Assembly (NCBI GenBank): GCA_947650285.1
Contig: CANTFL010000034.1
Location: 424,058 to 488,057, forward strand
Reading direction: 5' to 3'
Source of the DNA: Hyaloperonospora brassicae
Taxonomy: Eukaryota; Oomycota; Peronosporomycetes; Peronosporales; Peronosporaceae
Length of the DNA: 64,000 nt
The first letter of the stretch is position 1. Each line of letters opens with the position of its first letter. Below the pieces are notes generated by a model that was given only the letters and a program-made list of their open reading frames with translations, was not told the DNA's origin and did no database searches. Shown here one piece after another: positions 1 through 8,915 of this stretch. A program made the position numbers and the translations under genes.

Positions 1-9
1 TGTCGATGA

Positions 10-189
10 TTTGCCACCGCACAAGGCTGGTGGCCTCCACCGCGCGACGTGTTGCTACTGTGGGTGAACGCGCACCTCACCATGCGGCGGAACTGTGTTC
101 ATATTCTTGGCCACTACATTCGCGAAAGGTTTCAGCTGCCACACGCGATGAAGAACCAGACGCTGCTATGGGTTGAGGCTACTTGGTAA
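10..189 (+). CDS. possible 3' exon of an unknown gene
   Basis: After an in-frame TGA at 7-9 this frame is open to TAA at 187-189. It reads like real protein rather than noise: a W-W-P-P-P-R-D-V stretch, then an amphipathic part containing the motif H-I-L-G-H-Y-I-R-E-R-F, ending in V-E-A-T-W. The upstream stop means the exon would have to begin after an intron, with a possible acceptor near the CACAAG at 21-26, or the gene is broken. I do not recognise the family. The next gene (604-1647) faces it, so the two would be convergent. The call rests only on coding appearance and is weak. Confidence 0.3.
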   Translation, partial: FATAQGWWPPPRDVLLLWVNAHLTMRRNCVHILGHYIRERFQLPHAMKNQTLLWVEATW

Positions 190-603
190 CGTTTCTGAGA
201 GTGTGCGCGGCCAGTGTCAGAACAGCACGTTGTGTCCGTCTTCGCTGATGTGACTGTTTTGCACGTATACTTTAGGTGCTGTCGCATTGCACCGTCCGTA
301 TTGTCATACAGGCAGCGTTTGTATGGGTACTAAAGGCCACTTTGGCCGAAGCTTGACGAGCTCGTATCGTTTTGCATGGAATGCGAGAACAGCACTACTT
401 TAGTGCATGTGCGTCTTGTGCACATCCTACGCACGTTTCGGTTCACGCTCGGGTCGCAAACAACACTTGGGCTGGCGTGACAGTGCTGTATTCAGAACAG
501 CAAAACCCCGGCGACATACAGTGTGTGTCACGATACTGCTCAGCAAAGACGGAAAGTGGCACAACCCATTCCCGCATTGGCGTTCGGTGCTCCTGCTTAT
601 TGT
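190..603. other. intergenic, no gene seen
   Basis: This stretch lies between the stop of the possible exon ending at 189 and the stop of the minus-strand membrane protein. The overlapping plus frames at 372-710 and 407-679 have no recognisable motifs, and they run over the 3' end of the real gene. It most likely holds the two convergent 3' untranslated regions. Confidence 0.5.
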
Positions 604-1647
604 TTACTCGGCAAAGTTCTCGTACATGTCCATGGCTTCTTCTTCCGCGACACGTCCAAATGACTTCAGTGCGCGTTGAGCAATCACCACGCGACCTGCC
701 AGCGCCATAATTGGGTCATCATCCAACGCTCGCTCCTCCCCAAAGCCACACTCGGTTTCTTCAACGTAGCTGGTGTCAACGTCTATGAGATGGTCGAGTC
801 CAGAACTTAGACTCGCAGCCACCGCGACCAGTGTTCCTACCCGAAAGGACCACCAGCAATCGTCCGATGTGTAGTACAAGTAGCTTGTCGATACTGTCCA
901 GCAGAGCATCTCGACGAGCGACCGAAGTCCGTGGTTCTGCCAGTTATGTGCGACCTTCGTAAATCGAGACTGTAGTGTCAGCCCCACGCGTCGCGTCGGT
1001 ATCCAGAGGCAAAAGAACTCGGCCGTGACTACAAAGGCCACTCCGGTGCACACCGTCAACAGTGCAAAGAACTTGACGTCGTGAAAGTTCTCCCAAAATG
1101 AGCGCACCGCCAGCACGCCAAGGTAGCCAAACACCACGTTCTTGATCAGCGTAATCTCTTGCCCATCAGTCGGCGCCTTGCCATTCTTCGGTACGTCAAA
1201 ACCAAGACGTTGCAGTAAATCTCCGCCTCCCGGCTGGTTGCGAATGACGCGTGCTAATCCGCGCGCGAATTCCAGCCCGACCTCGTCACACACCGACATC
1301 AGCGCCCCGACGAACGTGCCGACTTCCAGGGCCAGGAGCACGTCACCGTAGCGCGAGTAAGTCGCATACGTGACACTGCTCCAGCACACGACTTCCAAGA
1401 ACGACTGCAACGTTTTCGTCGCCCAATTGAAGCGTGCGTCCGTGAACCTCTGCACCAATGAGGCCGCAATCAGCGGAGCCGCACGTACGGGAAAGCTGCC
1501 GCAAAAACGCAGCAGCGAGTCGGACAGCACGTCGGTGTCGGGCATGAACTTGCCGTAGAACGTGCTGTCGCTCAGAAGTTGTTGCGTGGCGACGCTTCCT
1601 GGGTACAGAATCTCGTACTCGCTGTCCGTGTCGCTGGTCGCTCCCAT
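604..1647 (-). CDS. two-repeat multi-pass membrane protein, function unknown
   Basis: A 347-residue protein when started at the ATG at 1647. The frame is open a little further upstream but without another ATG, and the bases just before it resemble an intron acceptor, so an upstream exon is possible. Hydrophobic segments lie around residues 83-120, 168-185, 193-215 and 245-285. It contains a clear internal duplication. Residues about 67-123 and 228-287 share the pattern R-F-T-x4-N-W-x4-L-x-S-x2-E-x2-C-W and, further on, V-G-T-x-V. The C-terminal tail (about 290-347) is hydrophilic and acidic. I recognise no catalytic motif and no named family. It may be an oomycete-specific membrane protein. 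It is divergent from the anoctamin gene at 2115 and shares a roughly 470-bp upstream region with it. Confidence 0.7.
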   Translation of the reverse strand: MGATSDTDSEYEILYPGSVATQQLLSDSTFYGKFMPDTDVLSDSLLRFCGSFPVRAAPLIAASLVQRFTDARFNWATKTLQSFLEVVCWSSVTYATYSRYGDVLLALEVGTFVGALMSVCDEVGLEFARGLARVIRNQPGGGDLLQRLGFDVPKNGKAPTDGQEITLIKNVVFGYLGVLAVRSFWENFHDVKFFALLTVCTGVAFVVTAEFFCLWIPTRRVGLTLQSRFTKVAHNWQNHGLRSLVEMLCWTVSTSYLYYTSDDCWWSFRVGTLVAVAASLSSGLDHLIDVDTSYVEETECGFGEERALDDDPIMALAGRVVIAQRALKSFGRVAEEEAMDMYENFAE

Positions 1648-2114
1648 CTGCCAACACAAGAAGAACAAGCACAGAGGCGCGTTAGGTTACTACGCATCTG
1701 CGACAGGGTCCGACTCGTTACCTTTGAGGAGCTTTGGCTCGCGCTTGGCATTGGCTCAAGAGCCGCGTCTTTGTTCTCTGCGCGTTGTCGTAACTTCTGA
1801 AGTCTTCGTTTCGTTTCACACAAACATCCGATTCGTCCGTGGACTGACTGCAGTAACCGCTCGAAGCACGTGGTTGAAGCGAACCTTTTGTGTGCCGGTA
1901 GAAAGAGGTGGGTACTTTGGCCGGTTTATACCGGTTATCGTACCGGCTTTTGAGCCCTGTGGAATCCGATCCACTTGGCCAATAGTACTCGTTGGGGAGG
2001 TGGACATGGCGTGCCCGACTGACAGTCGGTATTTTAGACAGTTTATACCGACTACGGTAATGCCGTTCAAGTCTTTCGGAATCAGATCCATTCCGCCAAA
2101 AGGTACGCGTTGGG
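1648..2114. promoter_or_regulatory. divergent promoter region with tandem duplication
   Basis: This is the intergenic space between the minus-strand membrane protein and the plus-strand anoctamin, so both promoters should lie here. It holds two diverged tandem copies of a block of about 90 bp (1911-2000 and 2028-2118). Each copy carries TTTATACCG flanked by CCGG/CGG-rich palindromic bases. The second copy ends on the anoctamin start codon. No TATA box or oomycete initiator was assigned with confidence. Confidence 0.45.
1911..2000 (+). repeat. tandem repeat copy 1 upstream of anoctamin
   Basis: It begins GGTACTTTGGCCGGTTTATA and ends GTTGGGGAGG. It aligns nearly gap-free with 2028-2118, sharing GTTTATACCG, a GGAATC-GATCCA core and GTTGGG near the end. 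By eye about two thirds of positions match, so the duplication is old. Confidence 0.6.
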
Positions 2115-2118
2115 ATGG
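2028..2118 (+). repeat. tandem repeat copy 2, reaching the anoctamin ATG
   Basis: Second copy of the block described at 1911. It starts GGTATTTTAGACAGTTTATA and ends GTTGGGATGG, where the ATG is the inferred anoctamin start. The position equivalent to the ATG in copy 1 reads GGAGG, so only copy 2 supplies a start codon. Confidence 0.6.
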
Positions 2119-4859
2119 AAGACGATGCAACGCCCGAGTTAACGCCCGTTCCGATAGGCGACCACGTGCAGGACTGCGCTAACAGCCATTCTACGATGCG
2201 CATGGAAAGTCACGAAGACCGGCGTACATTGACTTCATGCACGACGTTTCAGCCAGGACAAATGCATTCGGTTCGGTCAGGCACGTACCGCTACTTGAAG
2301 GGGGTAGAACTGGATGGCGCTCCCTACGACTTTGCCATTGTGACACGGAGGAGCTCACTCGAGAAAAAGGAAACTAAAGCATCGATTGACGTGGATATGG
2401 GCGACGAAGTTGACTGTGCTACGGAAAGAGGGGCCGGGTTGATCGAGAATCTAGTCGCCAGTGGTCTGGACGTGGACGTGCTGGAAGGAGATTTTAGTAG
2501 AGTAAAGATTGACGGAAAGAAGACCAGCAAGTACTTTGTGCTGCTGATCCGCGGGAACAATGAGGTGTTGGCTATTTACGGGAGACGGTTGCGACTCCAG
2601 ACGTGGTTGCGTTGTGGCAACTCGCGTGAAGTGGACTCAGTAGTGCAAGGCAGTCTTATTGTCACCCCAGCTGAGAGGATCCAAGTCATTGACCATGTTA
2701 TTCGAGAAACGGCCAAGATCACAGAAGACCACCCAAACGTGCGGTCGATGTTTCCCGTACACGACCCCGCAACGAATCGATACTTGCTGACGTTTATTGG
2801 AACGCAGAAGCTGGAGTTTTTGTCAGGAAAGTTCTTACAAAAAGTCAGAGATCATTTTGGTGACAAGGTCGGGTACTATTTTGCGTTCATGGATTTTTAC
2901 AACAAGTCGCTCTTGCCGATCGCGTTGCTTGGTGTGCTGTTGACGTGTCTGCGCCGTGTCATGAGCACGCCTATGTACATGCGCGTACTTGTGTGGTGGG
3001 CTGTGCTTATTTCAATAGTGTGGAGCTTCGGGGTTCTCAAGGCCTGGTCGCGACGCCAAAACGAACTCAATTACTTGTGGGCGAATAACATAGAAACCCA
3101 AACGATCGTGTATCGCAACCCGAAGTTCCGTGGCGTCGCTTGTATGAATCCCGTTACGGGGTTGCCTGACCAATACTACCCGAGCTGGAAAAGATATCCG
3201 ACGTATCTGGCCGTGGTCACTTTCATGGTGGTACAAATCGCCATAATGATGTTCGCTATCGCAATCTGGATGACTGCCTTTGTGGTGTTAAAAGTACGCT
3301 ATCCAGATCGAGGCATCTTCTCCGCACAGTGGTTTTATATCCTAGGAGGTGGCATCTTGTACGGATTCTTCGTGGACATTATCCAGTGGAGTGTGCTCGT
3401 GACGCGAGTAGCGCGCATTTTCACACAGTGGGAAAATTGGAAAACCATTGAGCAGTTCGAGAAGTCCCTGATACGCAAGTTATTCCTCATGGATTTCCTC
3501 AACTACTACACGTGGTTCTTCCTACTGGCCTTCGTCTATGTGATTCCTGGAGCTGGAGATATGATTACCAACTTTCTCAACACACTGATATGGGACGATC
3601 CAGCGAACTGCTGCTTCGGGCCGTATATGGATCGTTCGGGTTCACAGTGTACTTCCTGTCCGCCCGCATGGAATCGAATGGGGCTCATCGAATCACGCTG
3701 CATCCCATGTCGTGGATGGGTGACTTTTGACAAAAGTCACCTGGACTTGGAAACGCTCTTCCTCACGCCCATCATTGTCACCCAGTTACTCAACCTGCTG
3801 ATAGCTGTCGCCGTTCCCTGGATTCACCGCAAGCACTACGAACAGCGACTACGCGGAACAGACCAAAAAGTAATGGACATGGTAAAGGCTCAAAGTGAGC
3901 GGCATCTGCTGGCCGAGATGTCGTACCAAAATGAAGGCTTTGACAACCATGGCTCTAGTCCCGTGGTTCGCCATCGCGACGAACTCGCGCACTTTCTCAA
4001 TCGGTCATCAGCTCGATACCTAGAGAATAGCGACAATGAGGTGGAGCTGCTTAACGCAAAGGTGCGCGCAATTCTGTTCGAAAGCGAGCAGGAGAACTAC
4101 GATCCGTACGATGACTACCATCACATGACGGTGCAGTTTGGCTTCGTGGTCATGTTTTCGATGCTATGGCCACTCATGCCTGCTGCTTGCATGCTTGTGA
4201 ATGCGCTGAAAACCCGTGGCGATGGCTTCCGGTTGTGCCGAACTAACCGGCGCCCGTTGCCGCGCAAGGCTGGGGGCATCGGGGAGTGGAACAACATTCT
4301 TCACGTCATTGCGCTCACCGGTGTGCTTGTCAATATCGGTCTCATTTTCATCTCCACCGGTGCCATGGAGTTTTACTCGCCCTCTTGTTCAAAGCAGATC
4401 ACGAACGCAATTGGCGGCAACTTTTCCTACTTTCGCTTTGGTCCGGACTTCGCCTGTTTCTCGCTCACTACGCGCATGATAATGATTCTAGTGAGCGAGC
4501 ACGTGTCACTGCTATTGATCTGGGCATTCTGGACGATCGTTCGTAGCGTCCCAGCAAAGGTCCAGCTCAATATGCTGCGCGAGGAGTACACTTTCAAGTC
4601 GCAGTTGTACCAGTCTGCAAGAAGGAAGGCAGATGCAATCGAGACTTCACCATCACGAGCTTCAGCTGCCCCGTCAGACCGCGGCATAAGGTCGCACACC
4701 ACGTATACGGCTACAGCAGGGGGTAAGCCCTCATCACCTGTCGGCGTCTCGCAGCGTGTGGGCGTTTTCACGGGCTCGAGCGAGGAGACCGAGCCACTGC
4801 TGTCGACGAAGCGGCTGGCGCAGGCGTGGGACTCAATGCCAGCGCCACCATTGAATTAG
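2115..4859 (+). CDS. anoctamin/TMEM16 family membrane protein
   Basis: A single 914-residue frame without introns. Residues 1-250 form a soluble N-terminal part with a K-Y-F-V-L-L-I-R type beta segment. From about residue 254 the anoctamin core begins with Y-Y-F-A-F-M-D-F-Y and runs through about ten hydrophobic segments to about 830. The strongest family signature is near 674-735: Q-F-G-F-V, then R-R-P-L-P-R-K-A-G-G-I-G-E-W-N. A cysteine-rich extracellular loop lies around 495-540 (C-C-F-G-P, C-T-S-C-P, C-I-P-C-R-G-W). The hydrophilic C-terminus (about 835-914) is probably cytosolic. Known members are calcium-activated chloride channels or lipid scramblases. Which activity applies here cannot be read from sequence. 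A usual acidic calcium ligand in the seventh helix is replaced by lysine (see findings). The length matches the family. Confidence 0.9.
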   Translation: MEDDATPELTPVPIGDHVQDCANSHSTMRMESHEDRRTLTSCTTFQPGQMHSVRSGTYRYLKGVELDGAPYDFAIVTRRSSLEKKETKASIDVDMGDEVDCATERGAGLIENLVASGLDVDVLEGDFSRVKIDGKKTSKYFVLLIRGNNEVLAIYGRRLRLQTWLRCGNSREVDSVVQGSLIVTPAERIQVIDHVIRETAKITEDHPNVRSMFPVHDPATNRYLLTFIGTQKLEFLSGKFLQKVRDHFGDKVGYYFAFMDFYNKSLLPIALLGVLLTCLRRVMSTPMYMRVLVWWAVLISIVWSFGVLKAWSRRQNELNYLWANNIETQTIVYRNPKFRGVACMNPVTGLPDQYYPSWKRYPTYLAVVTFMVVQIAIMMFAIAIWMTAFVVLKVRYPDRGIFSAQWFYILGGGILYGFFVDIIQWSVLVTRVARIFTQWENWKTIEQFEKSLIRKLFLMDFLNYYTWFFLLAFVYVIPGAGDMITNFLNTLIWDDPANCCFGPYMDRSGSQCTSCPPAWNRMGLIESRCIPCRGWVTFDKSHLDLETLFLTPIIVTQLLNLLIAVAVPWIHRKHYEQRLRGTDQKVMDMVKAQSERHLLAEMSYQNEGFDNHGSSPVVRHRDELAHFLNRSSARYLENSDNEVELLNAKVRAILFESEQENYDPYDDYHHMTVQFGFVVMFSMLWPLMPAACMLVNALKTRGDGFRLCRTNRRPLPRKAGGIGEWNNILHVIALTGVLVNIGLIFISTGAMEFYSPSCSKQITNAIGGNFSYFRFGPDFACFSLTTRMIMILVSEHVSLLLIWAFWTIVRSVPAKVQLNMLREEYTFKSQLYQSARRKADAIETSPSRASAAPSDRGIRSHTTYTATAGGKPSSPVGVSQRVGVFTGSSEETEPLLSTKRLAQAWDSMPAPPLN

Positions 4860-5447
4860 GGCGAAGGACGAGTGAGCGACTTGCAACTGCGGCAACGCAC
4901 GGATTGTAGCCGTGCAACTCCATACGTTGGTCGTGTCTGGACCCGACGCTCAGTGCATGGGGTTCTTCGACTCGTCGACCGGTTTATTCCGTCTGCATGT
5001 GACAGACAACAGCAGGTTTTATTGGCCTCGACGTCGGACAGTGGTGGCAAAACCTCGCAAATTGTCATCTTGTCGATTGTACGATCGTGCGACCGGGATG
5101 GAAGAAACGGTCAGCTGGCATGGACGCGAGGTTTTGCACCTGTGACACTTTGTGAGCCCTTGCCCTCGTACTGTCGACAGGTTTGTGGTCCCTTTTTGCC
5201 TGCTGTCGTTCACATACAAGAGTCGTGTAGAGCAGGTCAAAAACGTCTAGAAAATACCGGTTTGCTTCCCACCCGTCTGCCCTGTTCAGCTCCGTTCGTC
5301 CAGCTGGTATTATCCATCTGTTCGGTCCGTCTGACTCTCGCAGCGCGCCGTCACTATTCGATTAAACCTCAAGTGTGCACATCAAGAGACCACGCAGACC
5401 AACAACGCCAAACAAGAAGAAGAAGCAGAAGCAGAAGAAGCATTAGA
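4860..5447 (+). promoter_or_regulatory. intergenic and 5' leader of CH-domain gene
   Basis: The frame is open upstream of the chosen ATG at 5448, but the translation there is low-complexity and starts from no ATG. I therefore treat it as promoter plus 5' untranslated leader. Just before the ATG lies a purine-rich AAGAAGAAGCAGAAG run (about 5415-5440). The span also includes the 3' end of the anoctamin transcript. Confidence 0.45.
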
Positions 5448-7160
5448 ATGTCCTCTCGTGCTCCTGTGGTCGTTCGTGGCGGTGGCTTTGGTCTGGACGC
5501 TGAGCTGGCGCGTAGAGCTGCCGAGCGCTACGACTACGACATGGAGAACGAGGCGCGCGCGTGGCTCGAGGCCATCTCGGCGATGCAGATCGGCGACGAC
5601 TTTGGCGAAGGTCTGCGCGACGGCGTCATCCTCTGCACTGCGGCCAACAAGATCCACCCGGGCGTCGTGAAGCGCATCGAGACCAAGTCGAAGATGCCGT
5701 TCAAGCTCATGGAGAACGTGTCGTGCTTTATCAAGGCCTGCCGCGTCATGGGCGTGAGCGAGTTCGACCTGTTCGAGACAGTCGACTTGTTTGAGCGCAA
5801 GGACTTGGGCAACGTGGTGCGCTGCGTTTTTGCGCTGGGGCGCGCCGTGCAGCGCAATTACCCGAAGTTTGAGGGTCCTACGCTGGGCGTCAAGGAGAGC
5901 AGCAAGAACCAGCGCTCCTTCACGTCGGACCAGCTTGCTGATGGGAAGAACATCCCCGCGCAGCAGACACTGGGCAGTTTCCGTACAATGAAGCGACAGA
6001 CGACTTCGTATACGAACAACGTCATGCTTGGAGCCGATGCTGCCCAGAGCGCGTATCGGGCCCCACCGCCTCCGCCGCCTCCGTCAGCCGAGAAGATCGA
6101 GCAGTTGTCTCGGTTTCGCAAGGCGGACAAGTTGACATGGTCTTGTTCCCAGCCTGCGGTCAAAGCGTCGCCTCTGAAGCGTACACTGACAAATGAGGAA
6201 GTCGAGGCGACAGTTGCAGAACTTTCTGATGACGTGAACAAGACGGCCGTGGGCGACAAGAGGGTCGCGCCGTCAAGGCTTGCGCTGAACAGCGTAGCTG
6301 ACAGCATTGGACCAACAGCTGAACAAGAGGCGCAAGCGTGGATCGAGGCGGTGCTCGGGGAGAAGTTTCTAGCGAGCTTTGGCGATAGCTTGAAGGACGG
6401 CGTCATGCTGTGCACCGTGATGAACAAGATCAAGCCTGGATTGATTCCGCGTATCCAGACCTCAGCAACGCCTTTCAAGCAGATGGAGAACGTGAGTAAC
6501 TTTGTTCGTGCATGCCGCAGCATTGGCGTCGCCGAATTCGATCTGTTCGAGACGGTCGACTTGTACAACCAAACGAATCTCGCGCAGGTTGCGCAGTGTA
6601 TCCATGCGCTGGGTCGCACGATCCAAAAGACCATGCCTGCGTACGATGGCCCGCGCCTTGGCGTCAAGGAGTCTACCGTAAATTTGCGGCAGTTTTCGGA
6701 GGCCCAGCTTCGTGAAGCAGCTTCGGCCGTGCCCGTGCTAGCACATGCTAGTCAATCAGTGATGGAACGACGTCCGTTTGATCACTCTACCTCAATCACT
6801 TTTCGCTCCGACACTGCTGCCGCCGCTGCTGCAGCTGCCGATAAGCTGACCACTGAAAAGGCTTCACTGAAGCCGGAGAGTGATGCAAGTAAGCAAGAAG
6901 CGTTGCCGAAGATGCTTGCTGAACTGGCACCTTCGAATGGTGGAGCCGACGCTCCGCTGGCGTCTGAACCAGAGAGCGTGGACACTGGGGTTGCTTCGAT
7001 GCCGGAGCCGGAGAGCTGCAAGGAAGAGCTGGTAAAACTGCAAGGGCCTGGCTGGCTTGCACAGCGTGTGATGTCTCTGAACGCCGGAAGCGTTGGCAAG
7101 TCGCACATGCCTGTCGGGGGCTCAACTCCTGTGCTTCCGACCCGCACCGTCTGGAGCTAG
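5448..7160 (+). CDS. double calponin-homology (CH) domain protein with calponin-like repeats
   Basis: A 570-residue protein from the ATG at 5448, which sits directly before the first conserved domain. CH domain 1 spans about residues 33-137 (W-L-E-A-I, L-R-D-G-V-I-L-C, F-K-L-M-E-N-V, V-D-L-F-E). CH domain 2 spans about 292-397 (L-K-D-G-V-M-L-C, F-K-Q-M-E-N-V, V-D-L-Y). Each is followed by one calponin/transgelin-type repeat of the form G-P-x-L-G-V-K-E-S-x2-N-x-R-x-F (143-163 and 401-421). The linker has a short poly-proline run (205-212), and an alanine run lies at about 457-464. Proteins of this type bind and bundle actin, so a cytoskeletal role in the cytosol is inferred. The C-terminal about 110 residues are low-complexity. 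No introns. It converges with the sirtuin gene. Confidence 0.88.
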   Translation: MSSRAPVVVRGGGFGLDAELARRAAERYDYDMENEARAWLEAISAMQIGDDFGEGLRDGVILCTAANKIHPGVVKRIETKSKMPFKLMENVSCFIKACRVMGVSEFDLFETVDLFERKDLGNVVRCVFALGRAVQRNYPKFEGPTLGVKESSKNQRSFTSDQLADGKNIPAQQTLGSFRTMKRQTTSYTNNVMLGADAAQSAYRAPPPPPPPSAEKIEQLSRFRKADKLTWSCSQPAVKASPLKRTLTNEEVEATVAELSDDVNKTAVGDKRVAPSRLALNSVADSIGPTAEQEAQAWIEAVLGEKFLASFGDSLKDGVMLCTVMNKIKPGLIPRIQTSATPFKQMENVSNFVRACRSIGVAEFDLFETVDLYNQTNLAQVAQCIHALGRTIQKTMPAYDGPRLGVKESTVNLRQFSEAQLREAASAVPVLAHASQSVMERRPFDHSTSITFRSDTAAAAAAAADKLTTEKASLKPESDASKQEALPKMLAELAPSNGGADAPLASEPESVDTGVASMPEPESCKEELVKLQGPGWLAQRVMSLNAGSVGKSHMPVGGSTPVLPTRTVWS

Positions 7161-7360
7161 CTGCTCCTATCTGCAAGCTGTAGGTTCACCCATGGCAGGC
7201 TCTGGTGAAGAAATTTTGCTGCATTTTGCGTGTGTAACATATCAACGCAAATGTCATTTGCGGTGTGTTTGCAGTTTTGGTCAAGCGCTACGAACTACGT
7301 TGCTGTATGTAGGTGAACCCTGAGCGACCGGGTCTCCATGGCTTCAATGTAGTGCGTCTA

Positions 7361-8407
7361 CTACCAATGGTCCGCTACATCAGTGAGCAACTGTGTGCAC
7401 GGTTGACCGATGCGAAGTTCACAAAGCTCGTCAGCTCGCGTCGGTCCCAAGTTAACAATGGCGATGGGGATCTTGCGAGCGTGCGCCTGGTTGATCAAGC
7501 GCATGGCCGAGAAAACCTTGAGCGACGAGCCGACGACCAGTAGCGCGCTTGCATTGCTCACGCGCTCCACTGTAGTCGTTCGAGTAATGCCCGGCATGTT
7601 CTCACCGAAAAACACGACCCTAATAGGACAGGGAGCAGCATCTGCGCGTTAAGATCTTTGCAATACGCGATCATTGCGGAACGAATCGAGCGTACCTGGG
7701 CTTCATAATGCCGCCGCACTTGCCGCACGCTGGGTAGACGAATTCGTCGTAGCTCCACGAAATGTCGATGTCCCCATCTGGGTTCACGTTTTCACTAGAG
7801 GGGGCGTCGCTGGTCTTCTCGATCGGGTGTTTGACCGACCACCAAGCAGCCTCTGGGTTCAGCTCGCACAACGCGTCTTGAAAGCTTTGACGAGGGATCG
7901 CGTCGCCGCACCCTTGACACTCCACCTCGTGCAACGATCCATGCATCTCCACGACACTGTGCGAGCCGCTTTTCGCGTGCAGCCGGTCTACGTTCTGGGT
8001 CAAGATGCTCGAGACCGCGCCCGCGCGTTGGAGCTCCGTGAGTGCGTAGTGCGATCCATTCGGCTGCGCGTTGAGAATTTTGGGCCAGCCGAGGAAACTG
8101 CGTGCCCAGTACCGCTGTCGATACGTGTGCGCTGTCACAAACTGGACATGCAAATCAGGTTAGTCGTATGCCAACTCGGAATCCAACCACAGTACGTCCG
8201 GTTGACCTCCTGGAACTGGATCGGGCGGAAGTCCTTGTTGCGCATGTAAACACCGTTGGGTCCTCGGTAGTCTGGAATGCCCGAGTCCGTCGATATGCCC
8301 GCACCGGTCAGCACAATCGTCTGACCGCGACCAGCCTCGAGGAACTTTCGCAGTCGTGTGGCATCCACTAAGGCGACGTCGGTTACAGCCTTCTTCACTG
8401 CCTGCAT
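7361..8407 (-). CDS. SIR2: SIRT4-like class II sirtuin, NAD-dependent deacylase
   Basis: Three exons on the minus strand: 8407-8207, 8141-7696 and 7619-7361. The introns (8206-8142, 65 bp; 7695-7620, 76 bp) have GT-AG ends and restore a 301-residue protein without internal stops. Sirtuin motifs in order: T-G-A-G-I-S-T-D-S-G-I-P-D-Y-R (about 34-48), T-Q-N-V-D (115-119), catalytic His134 in M-H-G, zinc ligands Cys142, Cys145, Cys206 and Cys209, and V-V-G-S-S-L-K-V-F (244-252). R-Q-R-Y-W-A-R and the joint across intron 1 match the SIRT4 pattern closely. The family removes acyl groups (or acts as lipoamidase or ADP-ribosyltransferase) using NAD, usually in mitochondria. No clear targeting peptide follows the ATG at 8407. 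The frame is open further upstream without an ATG, so a missing upstream exon is possible. Confidence 0.88.
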
Positions 8408-8915
8408 TTTGTCGAGTGTCTGTCCTTCATGCGTCACGATCAATAACGGCTTCCGTCGTTCTTTAATTACCAAAAGCCGGACGCAGTTGGCCTAGCCGGA
8501 TACCATCCGTTTCGGACTGGTATACCGTACCACGTGATGTCGAGCCTCGTGCTCTGCCTACTAGTGCGCAGAGCACCAGCTCAATGCTCGTATGTATGGT
8601 AATCTGGCAAGAGGACGCCGGTATGTTCAGCTTGCACCGGTGTTGCGCCGATTGATAGCGCTCACTCCACTCACGCAACGTTGTTTGTATTTACCGTACT
8701 GATTCGACGGTATGCGTGAGTGTGGTCGGTATCTCGTACTTGACAGCGACAGATACTGGTGTCGTTTGCACCGGTATTTTGTCGCCAGCGATTACTGGCT
8801 AGAATATGTCGAGCCTGTGACATCCATGGCCTGACCTTCTCGAGCTTATTGGATGCCATGTCGAATATTCTCCACTTTGTCGCCCTCGTTTCGCGTTACC
8901 ACGACGACCGATCGG
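8408..8915. promoter_or_regulatory. bidirectional promoter, repeated CACCGGT motif
   Basis: The sirtuin reads left and the CCDC124 homologue reads right, so this 508-bp gap must hold both promoters. It contains TTGCACCGGT twice (8632-8641 and 8766-8775), each followed by a GCGCC or GTCGCC. Several GGTAT/ATACC elements also occur, including the palindrome GGTATACC near 8520. A CCACTTTGTCGCCC stretch near 8873-8886 resembles the loose oomycete initiator plus flanking region, but I cannot fix a transcription start. Confidence 0.4.

Noticed and set aside
5858..6667. 269-codon minus frame opposite the CH-domain gene
   Set aside because: It mirrors the conserved CH codons in a GC-rich gene and shows only residue patterns expected from the opposite strand.
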